Shown here: piece after piece, positions 28,535 through 37,218 of the stretch | Layout of the letters: each line of letters starts with the position of its first letter | Numbering within the stretch: position 1 is the stretch's first letter | Source: Bacteroides rodentium JCM 16496 | GTDB lineage: Bacteria > Bacteroidota > Bacteroidia > Bacteroidales > Bacteroidaceae | Length of the DNA: 64,000 nt | Reading direction: 5' to 3' | Assembly (NCBI RefSeq): GCF_000614125.1 | Contig: NZ_BAKJ01000003.1 | Coordinates: 62,001-126,000, forward strand | Translations under genes and position numbers: made by a program | The notes under the pieces: model-generated | What the model was told of the DNA's origin: nothing | The model's input: only the letters and a program-made list of their open reading frames with translations | Databases searched by the model: none

Positions 28535-29176
28535 AGATTGGTTGCAGCAGGTGATATACAAGATTATCAACCCTGTGGTGCATAGTATGATTAGAATTGG
28601 CATTACGCCTAACTTTATTACGACTACGGGGCTGGTACTGAATATCGTGGCGGCTGCCTTGTTTGTGTATGCCGGGGTGTACAAGAGTGGTGAACTGGCT
28701 TATGTAGGCTGGGGAGGCGGTATTGTGCTCTTTGCCGGGTTGTTTGATATGATGGACGGACGCGTGGCACGCGTGGGTAAAATGAGTTCTACTTTCGGTG
28801 CGCTCTACGACTCCGTACTCGACCGTTACAGCGAGCTCGTGACATTGTTTGGCATTTTCTATTACCTGATGCTGCAAGGCTATTTGTGGGGCTCCATCAT
28901 TACATTCATTGCGCTGATAGGTTCGCTGATGGTGAGTTACGTGCGTGCCGTGCCGAAGGCTTGGGACTGGAGTGTAAAGTAGGTTTCATGCAGCGCCCCG
29001 AACGCGTTGTACTGACTGCCCTCGGTGCCATGTTCTGCGGTATCTTCGGTGATTGTACCTTGTTCGACCCGATGCTGATACTAATTGTGCCTATGGCAGT
29101 GATTGCAATATTGGCGAATTTGACGGCATTTGCGCGCTTGGCGCATTGCTATAAACTACTGAAAGACAAGGAATGA
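28524..29176 (+). CDS. CDP-alcohol phosphatidyltransferase, predicted phosphatidylinositol-phosphate synthase (one-base frameshift)
   Basis: The repaired protein is 217 residues with about six membrane helices. The CDP-alcohol motif DG-x2-AR-x8-G-x3-D-x3-D is complete: [20 protein letters not shown] followed by LYDSVLD. It should join inositol-3-phosphate to CDP-diacylglycerol. The frame breaks near 28946: one added C in GTGCC gives [19 protein letters not shown], then [13 protein letters not shown] to the end. Without the fix the protein would stop after 152 residues. It overlaps the next gene by four bases. Confidence 0.9.
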
Positions 29177-30105
29177 AAAATAGTTTGTTTCCCTCTGTGA
29201 GAGAGGCAGTGCTGGTGATTGTCATCACAGCGTTTTTCCTGATTCTGACAGCAGTCTGTATCGGGCTTCGTCCGGAACATTTCCTGATGGCGGGTGTATT
29301 TTTGGCATTATTCTTTGCCGGACAGACAACCCGTAAGTTGGCAGTGGCGCTGTTGCCGTTTTTCATATTCGGTATTTCGTATGACTGGATGCGCGTATAT
29401 CCCAATTACCAGGTGAATCCCATTGATGTAAAAGGACTTTATGAGGCAGAAAAATCCCTTTTTGGCTTGTCTGTAGACGGTGCTGTCCTTATCCCTTGTG
29501 AATATTTTGCTTTGAATCATTGTCCGGTCGCCGATTTCTTTGCCGGGATATTCTATCTCTGTTGGGTACCGGTTCCCATTGCATTCGGGTTGTGGCTCTA
29601 TCTGAAAGGTGACCGTAAGGTATATCTTCGCTTTGCGATGGTGTTCCTGCTGGTTAATCTCATCGGTTTTGCCGGCTATTATATCCATCCCGCTGCTCCG
29701 CCCTGGTATGCCATGAATTATGGTTTCGAGCCGATACTCGACACTCCGGGCAATGTGGCAGGCTTAGGGCGCTTTGACGAATTGCTGGGATGCTCCATCT
29801 TCAACTCCATTTACGGAAGGAATGCCAATGTATTTGCGGCGGTGCCCTCGCTCCATGCCGCCTATATGGTGGTGGCTTTGGCCTACGCCGTTATGGACCG
29901 CAGCAAAAAGTGGTTGATAGCGTTGTTTGCGGTGATTATGGTCGGTATCTGGTGGACGGCTGTCTATTCGGGGCACCATTATCTGATTGATGTGATGCTG
30001 GGCATCTCTTGTGCATTGCTGGGTATTTTTGTTTTTGAGAAAGGACTGATGAAGTGGGGAGCGTTTGGACGCTTCTTTGAAAGATACAGTCGATACATTA
30101 AATAA
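29173..30105 (+). CDS. PAP2-superfamily membrane enzyme, predicted inositol-phosphorylceramide synthase
   Basis: The 310-residue protein has about six membrane helices and a split lipid-phosphatase signature: [15 protein letters not shown] (catalytic His) and [14 protein letters not shown] (second His and Asp). This AUR1-like arrangement fits transfer of phosphoinositol from phosphatidylinositol to ceramide, completing Bacteroides inositol sphingolipid synthesis. The role comes from family knowledge and cluster context; an ordinary PAP2 phosphatase is the alternative. The ATG overlaps the preceding stop codon (ATGA). Confidence 0.87.
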   Translation: MKNSLFPSVREAVLVIVITAFFLILTAVCIGLRPEHFLMAGVFLALFFAGQTTRKLAVALLPFFIFGISYDWMRVYPNYQVNPIDVKGLYEAEKSLFGLSVDGAVLIPCEYFALNHCPVADFFAGIFYLCWVPVPIAFGLWLYLKGDRKVYLRFAMVFLLVNLIGFAGYYIHPAAPPWYAMNYGFEPILDTPGNVAGLGRFDELLGCSIFNSIYGRNANVFAAVPSLHAAYMVVALAYAVMDRSKKWLIALFAVIMVGIWWTAVYSGHHYLIDVMLGISCALLGIFVFEKGLMKWGAFGRFFERYSRYIK

Positions 30106-30113
30106 GATATACA

Positions 30114-31286
30114 ATGAATAATTTTGTTTTTTATAGTCCTACAGAGTTTGTCTTTGGCAAGAATACTGAAGTTCAAGTCGGTGCATTGGCACGTAAGTAT
30201 GGTGCACAAAAAGTGATGATAGTATATGGAGGCGGTTCCGTTGTACGGAGTGGTCTGCTTGATAGGGTGAAGCAATCCTTGCAGGAAGCCGGTGTGGCTT
30301 ATTGCGAAATGGGAGGTGTCCAGCCCAATCCCATTGACAGGAAGGTGTACGAAGGTATTCAGCTTTGCCGTCGTGAGCACGTGGATATGATGCTTCCTGT
30401 GGGCGGTGGTTCGGTCATAGATACGGCAAAGGCCATTGCTGCCGGAGCTTTCTATGATGGAGACTTTTGGGATTTCTTTATCGGTCGTGCCAAGGTGGAG
30501 AAAGCGTTGAAAGTAGCCGTGGTGCTGACTATCCCGGCTGCCGGAAGCGAAGGCTCGGGCAATACGGTAATTACCAAGACAGAGACACTCCAAAAACTGG
30601 GTCTCTGTGCCCCCGAGCATTTGCGTCCCGTATTTTCCATCATGAATCCTGAACTGACCTACACCCTCCCGGCTTATCAGACGGCTTGTGGTATTGCCGA
30701 CATGATGGCTCACATCATGGAGCGTTACTTTACGAATACACCGGATGTGGAAATCAGCGACCGGCTTTGCGAAGGCACCTTGACAGCTATCATTAAAGAA
30801 GCTTACCGGGTGAAACAGCAACCGGACAACTATGCCGCGCGTGCCAACATTATGTGGTGTGGCACTGTGGCGCATAACGGAACTTGTGGGGTAGGGCGTG
30901 AGGAAGACTGGGCATCCCATGCACTGGAACATGAAATCAGTGCTATCTATGATGTAGCCCACGGTGCAGGCTTGGCTGTAATCTTTCCTGCCTGGATGGC
31001 TTTTATGGCGGAACATAATCCGGCAAAGATAGCCCAGTTTGCCCACCGCGTTTTTGATATACCCAAGTCCGAAGATTTGGAAGAGATGGCTTTGGCTGGT
31101 ACCGCCCGCCTGAAACACTTTTTCCGTTACATGGGCTTGCCGGTTAGCTTCAAGGAGTTGGGCATCGAGCATCCCGATATAGACCGTATGCTCGTCAGCC
31201 TGCAGCGCAATAAAGGCGAACAGCTTGGCAACTACGTGAAGCTGACCATGACTGATTGCAGGGAAATATACCGTTTGGCTTTATAG
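30114..31286 (+). CDS. Iron-containing alcohol dehydrogenase (butanol dehydrogenase/YqhD type)
   Basis: The 390-residue cytoplasmic enzyme has the Rossmann-like N domain (VMIVYGGGSVVRSGLL, PVGGGSVIDTAKAIAAGA) and the metal site in the C domain: Asp and His of IADMMAHIMERYF, then His residues in ASHALEHEISAIYDVAHGAGLA. It reduces aldehydes or ketones with NAD(P)H. It follows the inositol cluster by eight bases and may share its transcript, though no metabolic link is evident. A strong terminator comes right after. Confidence 0.93.
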   Translation: MNNFVFYSPTEFVFGKNTEVQVGALARKYGAQKVMIVYGGGSVVRSGLLDRVKQSLQEAGVAYCEMGGVQPNPIDRKVYEGIQLCRREHVDMMLPVGGGSVIDTAKAIAAGAFYDGDFWDFFIGRAKVEKALKVAVVLTIPAAGSEGSGNTVITKTETLQKLGLCAPEHLRPVFSIMNPELTYTLPAYQTACGIADMMAHIMERYFTNTPDVEISDRLCEGTLTAIIKEAYRVKQQPDNYAARANIMWCGTVAHNGTCGVGREEDWASHALEHEISAIYDVAHGAGLAVIFPAWMAFMAEHNPAKIAQFAHRVFDIPKSEDLEEMALAGTARLKHFFRYMGLPVSFKELGIEHPDIDRMLVSLQRNKGEQLGNYVKLTMTDCREIYRLAL

Positions 31287-31330
31287 CAAAAGGAGCCTGT
31301 TTTGGGGAGAACTCCCCCAAAGCAAGAAAT

Positions 31331-31371
31331 AAAAAAGACGGCGAAGATAAATACCCTTCGCCGTCTTTTTT
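31331..31371. terminator. Bidirectional terminator
   Basis: AAAAAAGACGGCGAAG and CTTCGCCGTCTTTTTT form a 16-bp stem with a 9-base loop between the convergent dehydrogenase and RNase G genes, with T runs in both directions. Confidence 0.92.
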
Positions 31372-32944
31372 ATTTGATTTCGATTTCTTCCTTCATGTCT
31401 ATCTCTTCCCCTTGCAGGTCGTAGAATACATATTCCAGGAATGCTAATTTCTGGTTTGGAATAATCTTGATACCGAATCCGTACTTCATCTGCCACTTCC
31501 GTTTCAGGGAGACGAGTCCCTGATTGACGTAGGCTGCGATGTACGGGTGGATGTGTAACGAGAATTTCTTTATCTTCAATTTGTTGACCAGGTAGTCAAT
31601 CTTACTCTCTAAGGTGTCCGTAAAGAGGATGGACGATTTGATGGTGCCTTTACCGAAGCAGGTGGGGCAGGTTTCCGTCGTATTTACATCCATGGCCGGG
31701 CGCACACGCTGGCGTGTAATCTGCATCAGTCCGAATTTGCTGAGCGGCAGGATGTTGTGACGTGCTCTGTCTTTCTGCATGTTGGCACACATACGTTCGT
31801 AAAGCTTCTGGCGGTTTTCGGCTTCATTCATGTCGATGAAGTCCACCACGATGATACCACCCATATCCCTTAGTCTGAGCTGGCGTGCCAGTTCGTCGGC
31901 TGCACCCAGATTCACTTCCAGTGCGTTGGCCTCCTGCCCGTTGGCATTCTTGGTGCGGTTACCGCTGTTCACGTCTACTACGTGAAGCGCCTCAGTATGC
32001 TCAATAATCAGGTAGGCACCACTTTTGTATGAAATGGTCTTGCCGAATGACGACTTGATTTGTTTGGTGATACCAAAATTGTCGTAAATGGGGAGTTGGC
32101 CTTTGTACAGCTTCACGATTCCTGCCCGTTCAGGGGCGATGAGGGTTACGTAATCCTTGATTTCGTGGTACACAACCTCGTTGTTCACGTGGATGTTTTC
32201 GAAGGAAGGATTGAACAAGTCGCGCAACAGTCCTACGGCGCGGCTGGTTTCTTCGTAAATCAGTGTCGGAAATTTGGTGGCCTTCTGTACTTTTGTAATG
32301 GCATCTTCCCAATGTTTCAGTAATACTTTAAGCTCTCCGTCGAGTTCGGCAACACGTTTTCCTTCGGCTACGGTGCGGACGATGACGCCGAAGTTTTTCG
32401 GCTTGATACTCATCAGCAGTTGCTTGAGGCGTGCGCGCTCTTCGCTCGATTTAATTTTTTGTGATACGGAAACCTTGTCATTGAAGGGAATCAGCACGAG
32501 GTATCTTCCGGCAAAGGAAAGTTCGGAAGTCAGTCGCGGCCCTTTGGTAGAGATAGGTTCCTTGACAATTTGCACCACTACTTCTTGTCCCACCTTGAGT
32601 GTGTTGGAAACCGTTCCGTCCTTTTCAAGGTCGGGAAGTATGGTTGCTTTGGTAATGGGATTCAGCTTCTTCTTGTCGCTTAAAGTTTGCTTTACGTACT
32701 TCTCTAACGAGTTAAATTGAGGACCCAGGTCCAGATAATGAAGAAAAGCGTCTTTCTCGTAACCCACGTCCACGAAGCAGGCATTCAGGCCGGGCATCAA
32801 TTTCTTGACGCGTCCCAAATACATGTTGCCCACCGAAAAGGAGATGTTTCTTCCTTCGCTCTGGAGTTCCACCAGCTGCTTGTCTTCAAGCAGTGCAATG
32901 GATACCTCTTTGGGCTGTACGTCTACAACGAGTTCGCTTGTCAC
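31370..32944 (-). CDS. rng: Ribonuclease E/G family endoribonuclease
   Basis: The 524-residue protein is RNase G-like, with no long C-terminal degradosome scaffold. It has the S1-like N domain (VGNMYLGRVKKLMPGLNACFVDVGYEKDAFLH), RNase H-like and DNase I-like parts with catalytic Asp residues in VVDVNSG and GGIIVVDFIDM, and the zinc-link CPTCFGKG. It processes rRNA and decays mRNA. The HU and COX24-type genes lie upstream on the same strand. The last base region overlaps the terminator stem shared with the convergent dehydrogenase gene. Confidence 0.95.
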   Translation of the reverse strand: MTSELVVDVQPKEVSIALLEDKQLVELQSEGRNISFSVGNMYLGRVKKLMPGLNACFVDVGYEKDAFLHYLDLGPQFNSLEKYVKQTLSDKKKLNPITKATILPDLEKDGTVSNTLKVGQEVVVQIVKEPISTKGPRLTSELSFAGRYLVLIPFNDKVSVSQKIKSSEERARLKQLLMSIKPKNFGVIVRTVAEGKRVAELDGELKVLLKHWEDAITKVQKATKFPTLIYEETSRAVGLLRDLFNPSFENIHVNNEVVYHEIKDYVTLIAPERAGIVKLYKGQLPIYDNFGITKQIKSSFGKTISYKSGAYLIIEHTEALHVVDVNSGNRTKNANGQEANALEVNLGAADELARQLRLRDMGGIIVVDFIDMNEAENRQKLYERMCANMQKDRARHNILPLSKFGLMQITRQRVRPAMDVNTTETCPTCFGKGTIKSSILFTDTLESKIDYLVNKLKIKKFSLHIHPYIAAYVNQGLVSLKRKWQMKYGFGIKIIPNQKLAFLEYVFYDLQGEEIDMKEEIEIK

Positions 32945-33050
32945 AATAATTGGCTTTTAAATGATTCTATTTACTACTTAAACAAAGAACAAACCCGCGA
33001 GACATTTTGCTTCACAAGTTTGTTCTTTATTTTGTCCTTCAGACTAAAAA

Positions 33051-33143
33051 TTACTTTTTGCTTTTATGTCTGTTCTTTCTTAGTCTTTTTTTACGCTTGT
33101 GCGTAGACATTTTATGTCTTTTTTTCTTCTTTCCGCTTGGCAT
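33051..33143 (-). CDS. Very small basic COX24/AURKAIP1-type ribosome-associated protein
   Basis: A 30-codon ORF encodes MPSGKKKKRHKMSTHKRKKR followed by LRKNRHKSKK, about two-thirds Lys, Arg and His. This matches, from memory, the conserved roughly 30-residue Bacteroidota protein annotated as AURKAIP1/COX24 domain-containing, related to mycobacterial bS22 and mitochondrial small-subunit proteins. It should bind the small ribosomal subunit near the decoding region. It lies between the HU gene (36 bp upstream) and RNase G, on the same strand. Gene callers often miss it because of its length. Confidence 0.9.
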   Translation of the reverse strand: MPSGKKKKRHKMSTHKRKKRLRKNRHKSKK

Positions 33144-33179
33144 AGCTTCAAAATTTTTATGGGTTAATACTATTGTTTA

Positions 33180-33455
33180 TTATTTCTTCACTGAGAGGGT
33201 GAACGTTTTTGCAGGCTTAAATGCCGGAATGTTATGTTCCGGAATGATTATTGTAGTGTTCTTGGAGATGTTGCGAGCAGTTTTCTGGGCTCTTTTCTTC
33301 ACTACAAAACTACCAAACCCGCGGAGGTAAACATTTTCATCTTTGGATAAAGATGCCTTTACTGCGTCCATGAATGCTTCAACGGTTGTAAGTACGGTTG
33401 TCTTATCAATTCCGGTGTTCTTTGTAATTTCGTTTACAATATCAGCTTTAGTCAT
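33180..33455 (-). CDS. HU/IHF-family DNA-binding protein
   Basis: The 91-residue histone-like protein has the standard length and order: MTKADIVNEITKNTGIDK, a dimer helix region, then GFGSFVVKKRAQKTARN and the beta-arm with PEHNIPAFKPAKTF. It bends and compacts DNA as a dimer. The proline at the arm tip is present. A TATATTTG promoter box lies 53 bp upstream on the minus strand. The paralogue type (HU or IHF) cannot be assigned from sequence alone. Confidence 0.95.
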   Translation of the reverse strand: MTKADIVNEITKNTGIDKTTVLTTVEAFMDAVKASLSKDENVYLRGFGSFVVKKRAQKTARNISKNTTIIIPEHNIPAFKPAKTFTLSVKK

Positions 33456-33507
33456 TTTTCTTTAAAAAAAAATATTATTACTATAGTTTTCCTAATTTTT
33501 TGGACTG

Positions 33508-33515
33508 CAAATATA
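33508..33515 (-). promoter_or_regulatory. -7 box (TATATTTG) of the HU gene
   Basis: Minus-strand TATATTTG matches TAnnTTTG, 53 bp before the HU start codon. Confidence 0.6.
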
Positions 33516-33601
33516 TAGCTTTTCCGTGGCTCTAAAAAATATATTTCGGACAATTTTCTAAAAAAGTCTTGGCATTAAGCTTTGTTAGGCTGAAAATGAA
33601 G

Positions 33602-33609
33602 TATTTTTG
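33602..33609 (+). promoter_or_regulatory. -7 box (TATTTTTG) directly before mutY
   Basis: TATTTTTG with a TTTG at 33581-33584 upstream looks like a complete Bacteroides promoter, but it ends only four bases before the mutY ATG. Transcription would start at or near the start codon. Confidence 0.5.
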
Positions 33610-33613
33610 CAGC

Positions 33614-34654
33614 ATGAATATTTTTAGCGGAACATTGTTGGACTGGTATGCGGAGAACAAACGCGACCTTCCGTGGCGAAATACCACGGACCCTTATCTG
33701 ATATGGATTTCTGAAATCATCTTACAACAGACAAGAGTGGCGCAGGGGTATGAGTATTTTCTGCGTTTCATAGAACGCTTCCCGGATGTGGTGTCGCTGG
33801 CTGCTGCGTCCGAGGACGAAGTGATGAAATATTGGCAGGGCCTGGGGTACTATTCGCGTGCCCGCAACCTGCATGCCGCAGCCAAAAGCATGAAGGGGAC
33901 ATTTCCGAAAACCTATGCAGAGGTACGTGCTTTGAAGGGAGTGGGGGATTATACGGCAGCGGCCATCTGCTCCTTTGCCTATGACATGCCTTATGCGGCG
34001 GTCGACGGGAATGTGTATCGGGTGCTTTCCCGCTATTTCGGCATTGATGTTCCCATTGATTCTACTGAAGGGAAAAAGACTTTTACCGCTTTGGCGGGTG
34101 AGGTGCTCGATAAATCCAGGCCGGCAGATTATAACCAGGCAATTATGGACTTCGGAGCCGTGCAGTGTACGCCGCAGTCGCCCAACTGTCTGTTTTGTCC
34201 TTTGTCCGGCAGCTGCCGGGCATTGTCTGAAGGAAAAGTGCAGCAACTGCCCGTGAAGCAGCACAGAACCAAGACCACCAACCGCTATTTTAATTATATA
34301 TATGTACGCATGGGCGCGCATACCTTGATACATAAGAGGACGGAGGACGATATCTGGAAAAATCTCTTTGAATTGCCTCTGGTTGAAACGGAAAAAGATT
34401 TATCCGAAGAGGAATTTCTGGCATGTCCGCAGTTTCATGCGCTGTTTGCAGAGGGAGAGGTGCGGATGGTCCGTACACTGCTTCGGGGGGTGAAACATGT
34501 ATTGTCCCACAGAGTGATTTACACCAACTTCTACGAGGTTACTCTGCCCGATAATTCGAGCTCCTTCTCAAGTTACCAACGGGTTGCAGTCGAAGATTTG
34601 GACCGTTATGCGGTACCCCGGCTGATACATGCTTTCTTGGAGAAATATGTATAA
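33614..34654 (+). CDS. mutY: A/G-specific adenine DNA glycosylase
   Basis: The 346-residue repair enzyme removes adenine paired with 8-oxoguanine. It has the helix-hairpin-helix glycosylase fold with catalytic Glu in WISEIILQQTRV, VRALKGVGDYTAAAI with the HhH, VDGNVYRVLSRYFGI with the catalytic Asp region, the four-cysteine iron-sulphur loop (CTPQSPNC-x2-C-x5-C) and a C-terminal NUDIX-like domain that reads the oxidised guanine. The start at 33614 (MNIFSGTLLDWY) is preferred to one 15 codons upstream because the extra sequence contains the promoter box. It begins the mutY-ssb-gldE-phosphopantetheinyl transferase row. Confidence 0.95.
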   Translation: MNIFSGTLLDWYAENKRDLPWRNTTDPYLIWISEIILQQTRVAQGYEYFLRFIERFPDVVSLAAASEDEVMKYWQGLGYYSRARNLHAAAKSMKGTFPKTYAEVRALKGVGDYTAAAICSFAYDMPYAAVDGNVYRVLSRYFGIDVPIDSTEGKKTFTALAGEVLDKSRPADYNQAIMDFGAVQCTPQSPNCLFCPLSGSCRALSEGKVQQLPVKQHRTKTTNRYFNYIYVRMGAHTLIHKRTEDDIWKNLFELPLVETEKDLSEEEFLACPQFHALFAEGEVRMVRTLLRGVKHVLSHRVIYTNFYEVTLPDNSSSFSSYQRVAVEDLDRYAVPRLIHAFLEKYV

Positions 34655-34692
34655 AAGTTGTTTGTATTCTTGCATGGTGTGAATATTCTCGT

Positions 34693-34700
34693 TAATTTTG
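34693..34700 (+). promoter_or_regulatory. -7 box (TAATTTTG) of ssb
   Basis: TAATTTTG fits TAnnTTTG and has TTG at 34670-34672, 23 bases start to start, as expected for a -33 element. The ssb ATG is 26 bp downstream. Confidence 0.65.
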
Positions 34701-34726
34701 GCAGCAAATTAATAAAATAGAAGCTT

Positions 34727-35182
34727 ATGTCAGTAAATAAAGTGATATTGATAGGAAATGTGGGACAAGACCCTAAAATAACCTATTATGAAGGTGGAAA
34801 CTGTGTTGCCCAGCTTTCTTTGGCCACTACGGAGAAAGGATACACTTTGCAGAATGGTACGCAGATTCCGGACCGTACCGAATGGCATAACCTGATATTC
34901 CGTGGCCGTTTAGGCGAAATCGTTGAGAAATATGTGCATAAAGGCGATAAGCTTTACGTGGAAGGTAAGATACGTACCCGTTCTTACGATGACCAGGGAG
35001 GCATCAAGCGCTATGTGACTGAGATATTTGTCGACAATATGGAGATGCTGACTCCGAGAACGGCAACTCCCGGTGCCGCCCCTTATGCGCCGCAGGCGGG
35101 AGCCGCCCCCCAGCCACAACAACCAGTACAACCGCAGGCTGCCCCTGCACAAGATAACCCGACGGACGACTTGCCGTTCTAA
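34727..35182 (+). CDS. ssb: Single-stranded DNA-binding protein
   Basis: The 151-residue protein has the OB-fold core (MSVNKVILIGNVGQDPKI, WHNLIFRGRLGEIVEKYVHKG, KLYVEGKIRTRSY), a Pro/Gln/Ala-rich flexible tail and the acidic tip DNPTDDLPF that docks replication and repair proteins. Length is normal. It has its own promoter but is also only 72 bp after mutY. gldE follows by 23 bp. Confidence 0.97.
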   Translation: MSVNKVILIGNVGQDPKITYYEGGNCVAQLSLATTEKGYTLQNGTQIPDRTEWHNLIFRGRLGEIVEKYVHKGDKLYVEGKIRTRSYDDQGGIKRYVTEIFVDNMEMLTPRTATPGAAPYAPQAGAAPQPQQPVQPQAAPAQDNPTDDLPF

Positions 35183-35205
35183 TTGTTTAACTAAAACCAA
35201 AATCT

Positions 35206-36555
35206 TTGGACCCAGACGCTTATTTATGCCAGTTGGCAGATGTTTTTAACGGTATATCCGTACAGACTCCTTCTATTTCGGCCATTGTAGCCATTGTGTT
35301 GGCAGGTTTGCTTTTGCTCGTTTCCGGTTTTGCATCAGCTTCCGAAATAGCCTTTTTCTCTCTTTCTCCGTCAGACCTGAATGCAATAGCGGAGAGAAAG
35401 CATCCTTCGGATGAGAAAATCAGTAATCTGCTGGACAACAGCGAACGTTTGTTGGCAACGATTCTGATTACGAACAACTTCGTGAATGTAACCATAATCA
35501 TGCTCTGCAACTTCTTCTTTATGAATGTGTTCCAATTTCATTCTCCCATTGCAGAGTTCCTCATTCTGACAGTAGTCCTTACATTTTTGCTGTTGCTTTT
35601 CGGTGAAATCATGCCTAAGATATATTCGGCTCAGAAGACGCTGGCTTTTTGCCGCTTCGCCGCTCCCGGTATCACGTTTTGCCGTTCCGTATTCTATCCG
35701 ATGGCATCCATGCTGGTGCGTTCCACTTCTTTCCTGAACAAGCATATGGTCCGCAAGAACCATAACATATCGGTCGATGAACTCTCGCATGCGTTGGAGC
35801 TGACCGACAAGGCAGAGCTTTCGGAGGAGAATAATATTCTGGAAGGTATCATCCGCTTTGGCGGGGAAACGGCCAAGGAGGTCATGACCTCTCGCCTTGA
35901 TGTGGTGGACTTGGATATCCGTACCCCTTTCAAAGATGTGGTGAAGTGCATCGTAGAGAATGTCTACTCCCGTATTCCCATCTATGCGGATAGCCGTGAC
36001 AATATCAAGGGGGTACTTTATATCAAGGACTTGCTTCCCCATCTGAACAAAGGGGATAATTTCCGCTGGCAGTCGCTTATCCGGCCCGCCTATTTTGTGC
36101 CCGAAACCAAGATGATTGATGATTTGCTGCGCGATTTTCAGGCAAACAAAATTCATATAGCCATTGTGGTCGATGAGTTCGGCGGTACGTCGGGCATTGT
36201 CACCATGGAGGACATTATAGAGGAGATTGTGGGCGAAATTCATGACGAATACGATGATGAAGAACGTACATATGCCGTACTGAATGACCACACTTGGGTA
36301 TTTGAAGCCAAGACCCAGCTGACTGATTTCTATAAAATAACGAAGATAGACGAGGAAATGTTCGATGAGGTGGCAGGGGATGCCGATACGCTTGCCGGAC
36401 TTCTGCTGGAACTGAAGGGGGAATTTCCTGCTCTCCATGAAAAGGTGACCTACGGCCGTTATGAGTTTGAGGTGTTGGAGATGGACAACCGCCGTATCCT
36501 GAAAGTGAAGTTCACAGTAAATGCCCCGGCAGAACCCAACTCTTCTTCCCTTTAA
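35206..36555 (+). CDS. gldE: GldE-like CNNM/CBS membrane protein
   Basis: The 449-residue protein begins at a TTG codon. It has an N-terminal CNNM membrane domain with about four helices (IVAIVLAGLLLLVSGFASAS, FLILTVVLTFLLLLFGEIMP), two CBS domains (SRLDVVDLDIRTPFKDVV, YIKDLLPHL) and a CorC_HlyC C-terminal domain (GGTSGIVTMEDIIEEIVGEI). Homologues are called GldE because of gliding flavobacteria, yet Bacteroides do not glide; ion transport or envelope upkeep is more likely. Order mutY-ssb-gldE is common in Bacteroidota. Confidence 0.9.
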   Translation: MDPDAYLCQLADVFNGISVQTPSISAIVAIVLAGLLLLVSGFASASEIAFFSLSPSDLNAIAERKHPSDEKISNLLDNSERLLATILITNNFVNVTIIMLCNFFFMNVFQFHSPIAEFLILTVVLTFLLLLFGEIMPKIYSAQKTLAFCRFAAPGITFCRSVFYPMASMLVRSTSFLNKHMVRKNHNISVDELSHALELTDKAELSEENNILEGIIRFGGETAKEVMTSRLDVVDLDIRTPFKDVVKCIVENVYSRIPIYADSRDNIKGVLYIKDLLPHLNKGDNFRWQSLIRPAYFVPETKMIDDLLRDFQANKIHIAIVVDEFGGTSGIVTMEDIIEEIVGEIHDEYDDEERTYAVLNDHTWVFEAKTQLTDFYKITKIDEEMFDEVAGDADTLAGLLLELKGEFPALHEKVTYGRYEFEVLEMDNRRILKVKFTVNAPAEPNSSSL

Positions 36556-36584
36556 TTTTTAATTATTAATTTTTAAATTGTTCC

Positions 36585-37213
36585 GTGCCCCTCTTCTTGC
36601 AACATACCGCTCTTCCCTGTCGATGGGGAATTTGGAAAACGGAGGAATCTCCGGAGGAATTGCTGGCCATGCTTCCTCATCAGGAAGTATACCGGGAAGG
36701 TATGCGGCGCTTCACCGCGGCACACCGCCGTCTGGAGTGGCTGGCTGTCCGTGTGTTGCTTTACACGCTGTCGGGAGAAGAGAAAGAGATTGCCTATTAT
36801 CCAGTGGGAAACCTTATCTGGCAGATGCCTCCGCCTCTCTCAGTATTTCGCATACGAAAGGTTATGTGGCTGTTGTCTTGGGATTGCCGGGCCGGGAAGT
36901 AGGTATTGACATCGAGCAGTATGGTGAGCGGGTAAGGAAGGTGGCGCATAAATTCATGCGCGAAGATGAACAGCCGTCCGTGTTTCGCGGAACCGACACT
37001 TGGTCACTGTTGCTGCACTGGTCGGCCAAGGAGACCATGTTCAAATGCCTGAATGCTTCCGAGGTTGATTTCCGCAGGCACATGCGCATTCTGCCTTTTG
37101 CTGTAAATGAAAGCGGCGTATTCTCCGCCGAAGAATATCGTACGGTGGAGAAACGCCGGTTTACTATCCATTATTATTTGTTTCCGGATTTTGTCTTGAC
37201 ATTGAGTCTGTAA
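36585..37213 (+). CDS. 4'-Phosphopantetheinyl transferase (one-base frameshift)
   Basis: The repaired Sfp-type protein is 209 residues from a GTG start (MPLFLQHTALPCRWGIWK). It moves the phosphopantetheine arm of coenzyme A onto carrier proteins. Motifs are SISHTKGYVAVVL, the Mg2+-binding VGIDIE and WSAKETMFKC. The frame breaks near 36808; adding one G to the GGG run gives YYPVGKPYLADASASLSISH. Without it the N and C halves fall in different frames. The gene ends five bases before the stop of convergent tnaA, so their 3' ends almost touch with no room for a terminator. Confidence 0.9.
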
Positions 37214-37218
37214 ATCTC

